A stretch of 5,640 bases of DNA from Ktedonobacteraceae bacterium (lineage in GTDB: Bacteria > Chloroflexota > Ktedonobacteria > Ktedonobacterales > Ktedonobacteraceae), in the NCBI GenBank assembly GCA_017354095.1, contig JAFMRP010000379.1:1-5640 (forward strand). Reading direction: 5' to 3'. Under the pieces are notes generated by a model, which worked only from the letters and a program-made list of their open reading frames with translations, had not been told where the DNA came from and ran no database searches. Position numbers and translations under genes: made by a program. Of this stretch, positions 1-5,640 are shown one piece after another. The first letter of the stretch is position 1. The number at the start of each line of letters is the position of its first letter.

Positions 1-90
1 ATTTGACAGTTACGCTGACAGATACCACACACAACACGATGAAATAAAGATGGGCAAGGTCGAACATAAATTCTATGGATTCATACTGCA

Positions 91-128
91 TAGAAGCGCA
101 ATAAGCGCTTTTAGCGAACCCGATTCGC
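91..128. repeat. Two tandem small inverted repeats (hairpins)
   Basis: The first hairpin pairs TAGAAGCGC (91-99) with GCGCTTTTA (105-113): nine pairs including one G-U, around the five-base loop AATAA. The second begins at the next base and pairs GCGAA (114-118) with TTCGC (124-128) around the loop CCCGA. The TTTT of the first hairpin lies inside its 3' arm and no T-run follows the stem, so it is not a standard intrinsic terminator. It could end transcription of a gene to the left, bind a protein, or be a structured RNA element. The pairing is read directly from the sequence; the function is unknown. Confidence 0.4.
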
Positions 129-307
129 CGAAAATAAGCTGCATCATACTACGCGAATGTAATACACTCGTCAAGCAGGACGGGTATTTCTTACCAGAGT
201 GCTTGTCAGGCTGTGGGAGATTGGTCCTTAATCACGGTACCGCACTGCCATTATTCTTATACTACATCGTCAACCAACGACTGATGGGTTACTCTGCCTC
301 CTTTTAT

Positions 308-328
308 TTACGTCTTACGTGATATAAT
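308..328 (+). promoter_or_regulatory. Probable sigma-70-type extended -10 promoter for yggT
   Basis: TGATATAAT at 320-328 is a perfect extended -10 element: TG, one base, then TATAAT at 323-328. No good -35 box lies 16-18 bases upstream (the stretch is CTTTTATT-like), which is tolerated when the extended -10 is present. Transcription would start near 334-336, giving a leader of about 125 nt before the yggT ATG at 460. Directly upstream, TTACGT occurs twice in tandem (308-313 and 315-320, period seven), which may be a binding site or chance. The box is observed; its activity is inferred. Confidence 0.6.
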
Positions 329-354
329 TGCACATCTGGTTAGCGAGGCCAATT

Positions 355-410
355 GGTATTGTTGATGAACTTTTTCGCTCAGCATGCAGAAGACCCACAT
401 CAACACTACT
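355..410 (+). promoter_or_regulatory. Imperfect hairpin in the yggT 5' leader
   Basis: TGTTGATG (360-367) is perfectly complementary to CATCAACA (398-405). After one T/C mismatch (359/406) the stem continues with GTA (356-358) against TAC (407-409), and a G-U pair at 355/410 closes it. The loop is about 30 nt (368-397) and contains the palindrome GCATGC (382-387). The element would sit inside the transcript made from the promoter at 320-328, roughly 50 nt before the yggT ribosome binding site. A smaller A/T hairpin (CAAAAA 427-432 with TTTTTG 440-445) lies directly before that site. It could be a regulatory leader or protein-binding structure. It matches no riboswitch family I recognise. Confidence 0.35.
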
Positions 411-446
411 TTTGAGCTTGTCGCGCCAAAAAAGGTATATTTTTGT

Positions 447-452
447 AAGGAG
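447..452 (+). promoter_or_regulatory. Shine-Dalgarno site fixing the yggT start
   Basis: AAGGAG ends seven bases before ATG 460, close to ideal spacing. It decides the start. The same frame stays open upstream to a TTG at 328, but the peptide encoded by 328-459 is not protein-like and has no such site, so it is leader rather than coding sequence. Confidence 0.8.
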
Positions 453-459
453 AAAGCGG

Positions 460-957
460 ATGAATAATCGATCTTATCCACCCAACCCTGATGATCCTAC
501 CGTACAGGACCCGCGAGTTATGTATGGAGCGAGCCAGCGACCCAATTATGTCGGTGGACAGCAGGTTGAGAATCGCGTTGAATATGCTGAGGATAAAAAC
601 CTGATGCGAGCCAATCTGCGCTATTGGATCGCGACGGTCGTCTACTTTGTGCTGGGCGTGCTGGAAGTGATCATGCTGCTGCGCTTTGTGTTCCGGCTCC
701 TGGGCGCGAACCAGGGTAGCGACTTTGTTGTGTTTCTATACAATCTGAGCCATGTGTTTGTTTATCCTTTCAATGGCATTTTTAATGATCAGACGATCGG
801 CAAAGTCAGTGTTTTTGAAGTCTCAACGCTCATCGCGATGCTGGTATATGCATTGGTAGCCTGGGGACTGGTGGCGCTGGGTAGGGTGATCTTTGCTCCC
901 TCGCTCACCGATGGCCGGCGCGTCTCCGTATCGCGGAACAGCCGCTATATGCAATAA
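460..957 (+). CDS. yggT: YggT family integral membrane protein
   Basis: This 165-residue protein belongs to the YggT family, small inner-membrane proteins whose biochemical role is poorly defined; in other bacteria they are linked to osmotic stress tolerance and to the cell division and membrane environment. Residues 1-52 are polar, rich in Pro, Asn, Asp and Arg and probably disordered. A first membrane segment spans about 56-78. Then comes the family signature: LLRFVFRLLGAN (73-84), a short hydrophobic or amphipathic stretch about 89-108 ending in FVYPFNGIF (100-108), and a second membrane segment about 119-146. The tail (147-165) is short, polar and basic. Typical YggT proteins are about 85-100 residues, so the N-terminus is a lineage-specific extension. 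The ATG is set by AAGGAG seven bases upstream. The gene has its own promoter (320-328) and a terminator after it (972-1000), so it is probably monocistronic. The family call is firm; the function is not. Confidence 0.88.
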   Translation: MNNRSYPPNPDDPTVQDPRVMYGASQRPNYVGGQQVENRVEYAEDKNLMRANLRYWIATVVYFVLGVLEVIMLLRFVFRLLGANQGSDFVVFLYNLSHVFVYPFNGIFNDQTIGKVSVFEVSTLIAMLVYALVAWGLVALGRVIFAPSLTDGRRVSVSRNSRYMQ

Positions 958-971
958 TGCCTGGATAGGAT

Positions 972-1000
972 GGGGCCTCTCAAACGGGGAGGCCCTTTGT
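972..1000 (+). terminator. Intrinsic terminator after yggT
   Basis: GGGCCTC (973-979) pairs perfectly with GAGGCCC (989-995). The stem can extend inward through T980-G988 and C981-G987, leaving the loop AAACG, and outward through G972-T996. It is GC-rich and followed by TTTGTACTTT, a modest U-tract. It begins 15 bases after the yggT stop, the right place to end that transcript and to insulate the cyclase gene. The broken T-run makes it a medium-strength call. Confidence 0.7.
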
Positions 1001-1085
1001 ACTTTCTATCATTCACTCGTCAGAGGAGCTTGCCATGTTGTAGAATAGGAGCAGATGAGCTACGAGTCAGCATTGATAAAAAAAT

Positions 1086-1089
1086 AGGA
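1086..1089 (+). promoter_or_regulatory. Weak Shine-Dalgarno site of the cyclase gene
   Basis: AGGA stands five bases before ATG 1095 in an A-rich stretch. The start is forced: an in-frame TAA at 1077-1079 lies six codons upstream, no other start codon occurs between them, and a later start would delete the first zinc-binding cysteines (C3, C6). The short, poor site suggests modest translation. I find no convincing promoter in 1001-1085: TAGAAT at 1041-1046 resembles a -10 but has no -35 at a proper distance. Confidence 0.5.
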
Positions 1090-1094
1090 ATAGC

Positions 1095-4000
1095 ATGCGC
1101 TGCCCCAACTGTCAGACCGTCAATCCCGCTAACGCGAAGTTTTGTCTTGAGTGCGGTAATCGGCTGGTTGTGTGCCCGAACTGCGCCACGATCAACCTTC
1201 CAATGGCCAAATTCTGTATTGAATGCGGTACACCTCTGCAGGCAGCTGCTGGCGAAGCCAGCAGGCCTCTTAACGTGGGGGGAAAGACGGAACCTCTCAC
1301 CGTCGTCGAGGATGTGCGTCCCTCAGCCCTGCTCCGCCCGCCGGATGAGCGCCGGGTTGTCACCATCATGTTCGCCGATATTACCGGCTCAACGCCACTG
1401 GCCGATCGGCTTGAGCCGGAAGATATGCGTGCCATTCTGACTGGTTATTTCAATCTGATGGCTGAGCAGATTCGTAAGCATGGCGGCACGGTCGAAAAGT
1501 ATATTGGCGATGCTGTTATGGCCATATTTGGTATCCCAGCCGCGCATGAGGATGATCCAGAACGCGCTATTCGGGCGGCGCTTGATATGCAGCAGGCTCT
1601 CAACCAGTTCAACGAAACGCGCCTGGCCCAGGACCCTGAATCCCGGCAGCTACAGATGCGCATCGGCATCAATACCGGCGAGGTCGCGGCGCCTGGCAAT
1701 GTTCACCAGCGCCAGGATTTTCTGATTACTGGCGACGCGGTGAACGTTGCCGCGCGCCTTCAGCAGGCCGCCACCCCGGATACGATTCTGGTCAGCGAGC
1801 GTACCTACCTTTCCACGCGCGATACCTTTGAGTTCCGGGCTATCGCTCCGCTGCACGTTAAGGGGAAGACGGAACCCATTGCCGCGCGCGTCGCTCTTCG
1901 ACTGCGCCAGAAGACCCCTATCATCACACAGCATCCACGTGGTATAGAGGGACGCCAGGCGCCGCTGGTTGGACGTGCCCTGGAGCTCATGCTCTTACAC
2001 ACCAGCTACGCACGTGTCCAGGCCGAGCGCCGTCCCCATCTTGTCACGATTCTTGGCGCACCGGGAGTAGGCAAATCGCGCCTGATACGTGACTTTATCG
2101 CGCGTGAGCTGGAATCGGCGAAGAGTGCCTCTTCAATAGGCTCGCCCGCCTCGCCCAGAGTATTGTCAGGGCGCTGTCCACCTTATGGTGAAGGTATTAC
2201 TTACTGGCCTTTGATCGAGATCTTGCGCTCTCTCCTGGGTGTGCGAACAAGCGAAAGTGATGCTCATTTACAGCAGACGTTTCGCGAATTTGTCCGCCAG
2301 ACGCTGGCGCGTGTCGGGAGCAGTGAATCGGCCGATGAGATCGCCGGGAGCATTCTGCGGCGCATCGGGCGAGGTCTTGGTCAGCGGACCGGTGACTTAT
2401 CTCTGGAGATGCCGCTAGAGAGCCAGCCGGGTGCCAGTGTCAAACAAAACGGCACCCAGGTTGCCTTGCTGCGAGCGTGGCGCGTCCTGCTGGAAGCGCT
2501 GGCCGAGCAACAGCCGCTCATTATTGTCATCGATGATCTTCAGTGGGCTGATGAAGCGCTGCTCGAATTCCTTGAATATCTTACCGAGCGCATCACCAGC
2601 GAGCCCATTCTCTTCCTCTGCCCGGCGCGGCCCGATTTCTTCGAGCGGCGGCGCGATTGGGGTGGTGGTAAGCGTAACTTCACGATTATCGAGTTGGAGG
2701 CGCTCTCGCGCGAGGAGAGTAGCGACCTCGTTGACGCGCTTCTCGATACCAATGATCTGCCTGAGGTGCTGCGCCAGACCATTCTGGCTCGTTCGGAGGG
2801 TAATCCCTTCTTTGTCGAGGAGATCGTGCGCATGCTGATCGACCAGGGTATCCTGGTCCACTGCGAAGATGAAACCGGGAAAGGCACCTGCTGGCGTTTT
2901 GGCCCTTATAGCGAGCTATTGGGTGAGCTTTCCACGCCCGGTGAGTATCCCGAAGACAGCCTGCTGAATATGCACTATCTGCTGCCGTTGCCGCGCCTTC
3001 CTGACACTATTCAAGGTGTGCTCGCGGCTCGCGTTGATCTGTTGAGCCCGACAGAAAAGCTGGTGTTGCAACATGCGGCTATCGTGGGTCGCACCTTCTG
3101 GCTCTCATCCGTACTGGAACTGGCCACTGACCTGGATACGGAGACGGCCATGGCTGCACTGGTTTCATTGATCCAGCGCGACTTTATCTTTGATACTGAC
3201 AAACAGGTGCGCAGCCCGGCGGAGCAGGATCGAACCTTCATTTTTAAGCATGTGTTGATCCGTGATGTCGTCTACAACAATATCCCGAGGCAGCGGCGTG
3301 CCCAGGAACATGCCCACCTGGCGCTGTGGCTGGAAAAACAGGTAGCAGATCAGCGGGAAGCCTTTATCGAACTGCTGGCCTATCACTTCCAGCAGACCCT
3401 GACATACTGGCCGATCAGCCCGGTAATGAACACGCTGGAGGTAAACGCTGGCGCAACCATACGGTTGACGCGTTCGGAGTTACAGCAGCGTGCCATAACC
3501 TATCTGACCCTGGCGGGCGATCAGGCCATGCATAGTTACTACACGGTGCGCGCCATCCAGGCCTATAACGATGCGCTTGACCTGCTTAGCGGCAGTGATA
3601 CTGCTCCTCTGGAGCGCTTTAAGATGCATATCAAGCTGGGAGATGCTTATGCACAGCGGCACTCTGAAGAAGAGGCGCTTGAGGAGTATCGCCTGGCCCT
3701 GCGTCTGACGAAAGAAGCTCAGTTTCCTCTGCAGACAAAGGATCTGCTCATGCTCTACGAACGTCTTGCGATGCGCGCGACGCGCTGGACGGGTCACCTG
3801 GTGGACATCGACCTGCAGGAGATACGTTCCTATATCGATGCCGGGCTAGAGCTGCTTCCGGGGAACGAGATCAGCCGGGAGCGCGTGGCATTTCTGACGT
3901 ACCAGTCTCTCTGGTACATCCGCCAATTTGCCGCTTCGGCCAATCGTACGCTGAAAGTGGAACTGGCGGAGCGAGGGCTGGAGAGCGGACAGCAAGCTCT

Positions 4001-5087
4001 GAGCATGGCCGAGAAGCTGCAAGATCCTAATACTCTCTCCCTGGTGTTGGACACCATGGGTTTCTTGTATAGGACCATGCACAAATACAATGAAGAATTG
4101 GTGCTGCAGTACAGGCGTCTGCAGCTGGAAAGCCAGCTTACCGATCGACAGGAGTTATATGACATCTATTCCTCGCTGGGCACAGCCCAGGAACAGGTGG
4201 GTGACTATGCCAACTCGCTGATGTGGTTTGGGCGTGCCTGGAGTATTGCGCAAACCATGGAAAGTCCGATCATGCTCCTTGATAGTTTAAGCGGGCGTAT
4301 GCGCTCATGGCGTTCATGGAATCGTTGGGAGGAGGCTGCGCAGGTTGCGGAGGAGGTTCTCCAGCTTGTTGAACGTTATCAGCAAGATGACAAGAAGCAA
4401 CTCTGGGCACTGGAAACGCTTGCCACCGTTGCTTGTCGCACTGGTAACTGTGAAGAGGGAGATCAGTATGCGCACCAGTACCAGCGCCTGCTGGATCAAC
4501 AGACGGCGCGGTTGGACAAAGAGGCGAAGGGTATTGTAGAAGCTAAAAGGCACTCGATCCACCTGGCCCGCGAGGAGTGGGAACTGGCGCGGGACGATTA
4601 CCAGCGGAAGCTGGAAGTCAACGAGCCATTTCCTTCTCCAGAGGTACTGGCAACGCTGGCGGAACTGCTCGTAGCCACGGCCGCGAGCCTGGACGAGCAG
4701 AGCTCGATGTGTGAGCGTGCCATACAGCAGGCGGTAGCTTCGGGGGCGAATAAATACCGGGCCATTGCCCTGCGGGCCAGGGGTCGTATGTATATGGAGC
4801 AGCACAAATGGCGTAAGGCGGAGAATGATTTGCGCCAGGCGTTGCAGCGCTGTGAGGTGCTTGACCTCCCGTGGGAGATGGGCAATACACTCTATTATCT
4901 CGGCCTGCTTTACAAGCTGCGTGCTGAGAGTTCTTCCGAAGAAGAGGGAAGCAGGCGCAGCGCTGATCTTGGGCGTGCGCGTTATCACTTTGAGCAAGCG
5001 CTGGGGTACTTTGAGTCGCTGCATGCGGAGTCGGGTGCCCGGCGTGTGCGGCTCGCCCTTGCCCAGGGGAGCATGGCCAGGGTCTGA
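1095..5087 (+). CDS. Zinc-ribbon / class III adenylate-guanylate cyclase / STAND ATPase / TPR protein
   Basis: This 1330-residue cytoplasmic signalling protein should convert ATP or GTP to a cyclic nucleotide under control of an ATPase switch. Two zinc ribbons come first (C3, C6, C17, C20; then C27, C30, C41, C44, both CX2C-X10-CX2C). The cyclase domain spans about 84-270: FADITGST holds metal ligand D95, EKYIGDAVMAIFG holds K135 and metal ligand D139, and GDAVNVAARLQ holds N217 and R221, which stabilise the transition state. The base-reading position, usually Asp or Thr, is L210. The STAND/AAA-type module (about 288-700) has Walker A GAPGVGKS (321-328), Walker B VIDDLQWAD with D480 and D481, an arginine in ARPDF (R512), the GNP motif (569-571), and a helical or winged-helix part starting near LPDTIQGVLAARVDLL (635-650). 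Helical TPR-type repeats fill about 798-1310. There is no membrane segment and no C-terminal LuxR-type HTH, unlike some mycobacterial cyclase-ATPase relatives. It stands alone, and its substrate and trigger are unknown. Confidence 0.9.
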   Translation: MRCPNCQTVNPANAKFCLECGNRLVVCPNCATINLPMAKFCIECGTPLQAAAGEASRPLNVGGKTEPLTVVEDVRPSALLRPPDERRVVTIMFADITGSTPLADRLEPEDMRAILTGYFNLMAEQIRKHGGTVEKYIGDAVMAIFGIPAAHEDDPERAIRAALDMQQALNQFNETRLAQDPESRQLQMRIGINTGEVAAPGNVHQRQDFLITGDAVNVAARLQQAATPDTILVSERTYLSTRDTFEFRAIAPLHVKGKTEPIAARVALRLRQKTPIITQHPRGIEGRQAPLVGRALELMLLHTSYARVQAERRPHLVTILGAPGVGKSRLIRDFIARELESAKSASSIGSPASPRVLSGRCPPYGEGITYWPLIEILRSLLGVRTSESDAHLQQTFREFVRQTLARVGSSESADEIAGSILRRIGRGLGQRTGDLSLEMPLESQPGASVKQNGTQVALLRAWRVLLEALAEQQPLIIVIDDLQWADEALLEFLEYLTERITSEPILFLCPARPDFFERRRDWGGGKRNFTIIELEALSREESSDLVDALLDTNDLPEVLRQTILARSEGNPFFVEEIVRMLIDQGILVHCEDETGKGTCWRFGPYSELLGELSTPGEYPEDSLLNMHYLLPLPRLPDTIQGVLAARVDLLSPTEKLVLQHAAIVGRTFWLSSVLELATDLDTETAMAALVSLIQRDFIFDTDKQVRSPAEQDRTFIFKHVLIRDVVYNNIPRQRRAQEHAHLALWLEKQVADQREAFIELLAYHFQQTLTYWPISPVMNTLEVNAGATIRLTRSELQQRAITYLTLAGDQAMHSYYTVRAIQAYNDALDLLSGSDTAPLERFKMHIKLGDAYAQRHSEEEALEEYRLALRLTKEAQFPLQTKDLLMLYERLAMRATRWTGHLVDIDLQEIRSYIDAGLELLPGNEISRERVAFLTYQSLWYIRQFAASANRTLKVELAERGLESGQQALSMAEKLQDPNTLSLVLDTMGFLYRTMHKYNEELVLQYRRLQLESQLTDRQELYDIYSSLGTAQEQVGDYANSLMWFGRAWSIAQTMESPIMLLDSLSGRMRSWRSWNRWEEAAQVAEEVLQLVERYQQDDKKQLWALETLATVACRTGNCEEGDQYAHQYQRLLDQQTARLDKEAKGIVEAKRHSIHLAREEWELARDDYQRKLEVNEPFPSPEVLATLAELLVATAASLDEQSSMCERAIQQAVASGANKYRAIALRARGRMYMEQHKWRKAENDLRQALQRCEVLDLPWEMGNTLYYLGLLYKLRAESSSEEEGSRRSADLGRARYHFEQALGYFESLHAESGARRVRLALAQGSMARV

Positions 5088-5142
5088 TAGGTGGTTTTCC
5101 AGGTCTGGTATGTAGAGATACAGAAAATCCGCTGGGGGAGCG

Positions 5143-5640
5143 CTAGCTATGCATTTCCCACATATTCTGTGCCTGCCAGAGCCGTGTTGAATCCCATGTT
5201 GGGCCCATGTCGGGCGGCAGCGTCGAGATATGTATCTGGGACAGATCGGCGCCAGCTTCACGCAGGCGCAGGCGTACGCCATCAAACGCAAGCATGGGTG
5301 TATTATTGGTGCGGCTCAGGTGAGCCAACCATAACCAGCGTATGCTATCAAAGCGCCAGGTTCGCAGCACCACGTCAGCGGTCTGGTCATTGGAGAGGTG
5401 TCCGGTGGGGCCAAGGATGCGCGCTTTGAGCGAGTAGGGATAGGGTCCGCGCAGCAAGCGTTCCCGGTCGTGATTCGCTTCTAGAATCAACAGATCGGCG
5501 TGCTGAAACGCCTCCAACATAGCCGGGGTCGCTGTGCCGGAATCGGTCGCGATGCAGACGCGGCAGCCACCAGCGCGTAAGAGATAGCCACAGGGAGCAA
5601 CCGCATCGTGTGAAGTGGGAAAAGAAGTCACTTCAATGTC
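5143..5640 (-). CDS. MBL-fold metallo-hydrolase, YycJ/WalJ-like (5' end outside window)
   Basis: This is the C-terminal 165 residues of a metallo-beta-lactamase-fold hydrolase; the frame stays open to the window edge, so the N-terminus with the HxHxDH metal motif is not visible. Counting from the edge, FPTSHDAVAPCGYLL (7-21), ATDSG with the probable metal-bridging D33, LILEANHD (51-58), GPYP (65-68), the GHLSN motif (80-84) and WLAHLS (104-109) with a probable last metal His (H107) all fit the YycJ/WalJ (VicX) group. These are cytoplasmic, probably two-metal phosphodiesterases or nucleases; in Firmicutes the gene sits beside the WalRK two-component system. A GTG at 5629-5631 is not the start, because the conserved SHDA segment continues upstream of it. 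The gene ends TAG (5143-5145), facing the cyclase gene with a 55-nt gap and no clear terminator. The superfamily is certain; the YycJ subgroup is likely; the substrate is unknown. Confidence 0.85.
   Translation of the reverse strand, partial: DIEVTSFPTSHDAVAPCGYLLRAGGCRVCIATDSGTATPAMLEAFQHADLLILEANHDRERLLRGPYPYSLKARILGPTGHLSNDQTADVVLRTWRFDSIRWLWLAHLSRTNNTPMLAFDGVRLRLREAGADLSQIHISTLPPDMGPTWDSTRLWQAQNMWEMHS

Larger units (their letters stand above)
1..459. other. Non-coding upstream region with hairpins, promoter and yggT leader
   Basis: No gene is supported here. The one sizeable open frame (50-322, + strand, 90 codons) has no Shine-Dalgarno sequence before its ATG, no recognisable domain and an amino-acid mix unlike a folded protein. 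The composition is AT-richer than the downstream genes, as expected of intergenic DNA. The recognisable content is two abutting hairpins (91-113 and 114-128), a promoter-like extended -10 (320-328), a leader hairpin (355-410) and a ribosome binding site (447-452). The first 90 bases show only a short direct repeat, TGACAG at 4-9 and 16-21. A TTGACA at 3-8 has no matching -10 at a sensible distance. The gene left of the window cannot be seen. Confidence 0.6.

Noticed and set aside
91..128. Possible tRNA fragment because of the GCGAACCCGATTCGC segment
   Set aside because: The stem has a five-base, not seven-base, loop, the order of elements is wrong, and no acceptor stem, D-arm or anticodon arm can be drawn on either strand.
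50..322. 90-codon open frame on the + strand before the yggT promoter
   Set aside because: No ribosome binding site, no recognisable domain, unlikely composition, and it ends just before a strong promoter box in AT-richer DNA. Most likely a chance frame.
318..334. CRP-like site (CGTGA, six bases, TGCAC) over the yggT -10, tempting next to a cyclase gene
   Set aside because: The right half does not match TCACA, the GTG-to-CAC spacing is one base too long, and the site would coincide with the -10 itself.
328..459. In-frame N-terminal extension of yggT from a TTG at 328
   Set aside because: The encoded peptide is not protein-like, the TTG has no Shine-Dalgarno site and overlaps the -10 box, while ATG 460 has an ideal one.
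1015..1067. Inverted ACTCGT / ACGAGT (1015-1020, 1062-1067) before the cyclase gene
   Set aside because: Only six pairs with a gap of about 40 bases and an asymmetric bulge if extended through AGCT; easily chance.
970..1440. 156-codon + strand frame overlapping the start of the cyclase gene
   Set aside because: It covers the yggT terminator and lies in another frame over zinc-ribbon and cyclase codons that clearly encode conserved motifs; its product is not protein-like.
5091..5132. Bidirectional intrinsic terminator between the cyclase and MBL genes
   Set aside because: The outer stem needs a bulge and a wobble, the inner stem is only four pairs, and no T-run follows on either strand.
4314..5291. 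325-codon frame on the - strand opposite the TPR region
   Set aside because: Long, but it is antisense to well-supported coding sequence and overlaps the MBL gene in another frame on the same strand; it has no domain or ribosome binding site and has an odd His/Arg/Pro-rich composition. It is explained by a low stop frequency opposite GC-rich codons.

Overview
The window looks like chromosomal DNA from a bacterium of the Chloroflexota, most likely a Ktedonobacteria-type lineage. The grounds are the very large zinc-ribbon/cyclase/ATPase/TPR protein, a class common in that phylum, and a YggT protein with a long polar N-terminus. The genes read as moderately GC-rich and the leading non-coding stretch as AT-richer. 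The taxonomic call is an inference from protein style, with no marker gene to confirm it. I see no insertion sequence, CRISPR array, tRNA, rRNA, phage gene or other mobile element.

Layout. Positions 1-459 carry no convincing gene. They hold two abutting small hairpins (91-128), a strong extended -10 promoter (TGATATAAT, 320-328), and a leader of about 125 nt with a 12-position imperfect hairpin (355-410) and a textbook ribosome binding site. That leader feeds a 165-residue YggT-family membrane protein (460-957), which is followed by a good intrinsic-terminator hairpin (972-1000). A 137-nt gap then leads to the main gene of the window (1095-5087, + strand). It encodes a 1330-residue protein with, in order, two CXXC zinc ribbons, a class III nucleotidyl cyclase domain, a STAND/AAA-type ATPase module and a long helical TPR region. 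On the opposite strand, converging on it with a 55-nt gap, is the 3' part of an MBL-fold metallo-hydrolase gene resembling YycJ/WalJ (5143-5640); its start lies outside the window.

How the genes relate. The terminator and the gap separate yggT from the cyclase gene, and the MBL gene is on the other strand, so these look like three independent transcription units. The cyclase protein reads as a one-piece signalling device: TPRs and zinc ribbons to bind partners, a STAND-type ATP switch, and a cyclase that would make a cyclic nucleotide. Its oddest feature is a leucine (L210) where class III cyclases usually have the Asp or Thr that helps read the purine base, while both metal aspartates and the transition-state Asn/Arg are intact. 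Nothing here amounts to a clearly undescribed system. The cyclase active site and the structured yggT leader are the parts most worth a second look.
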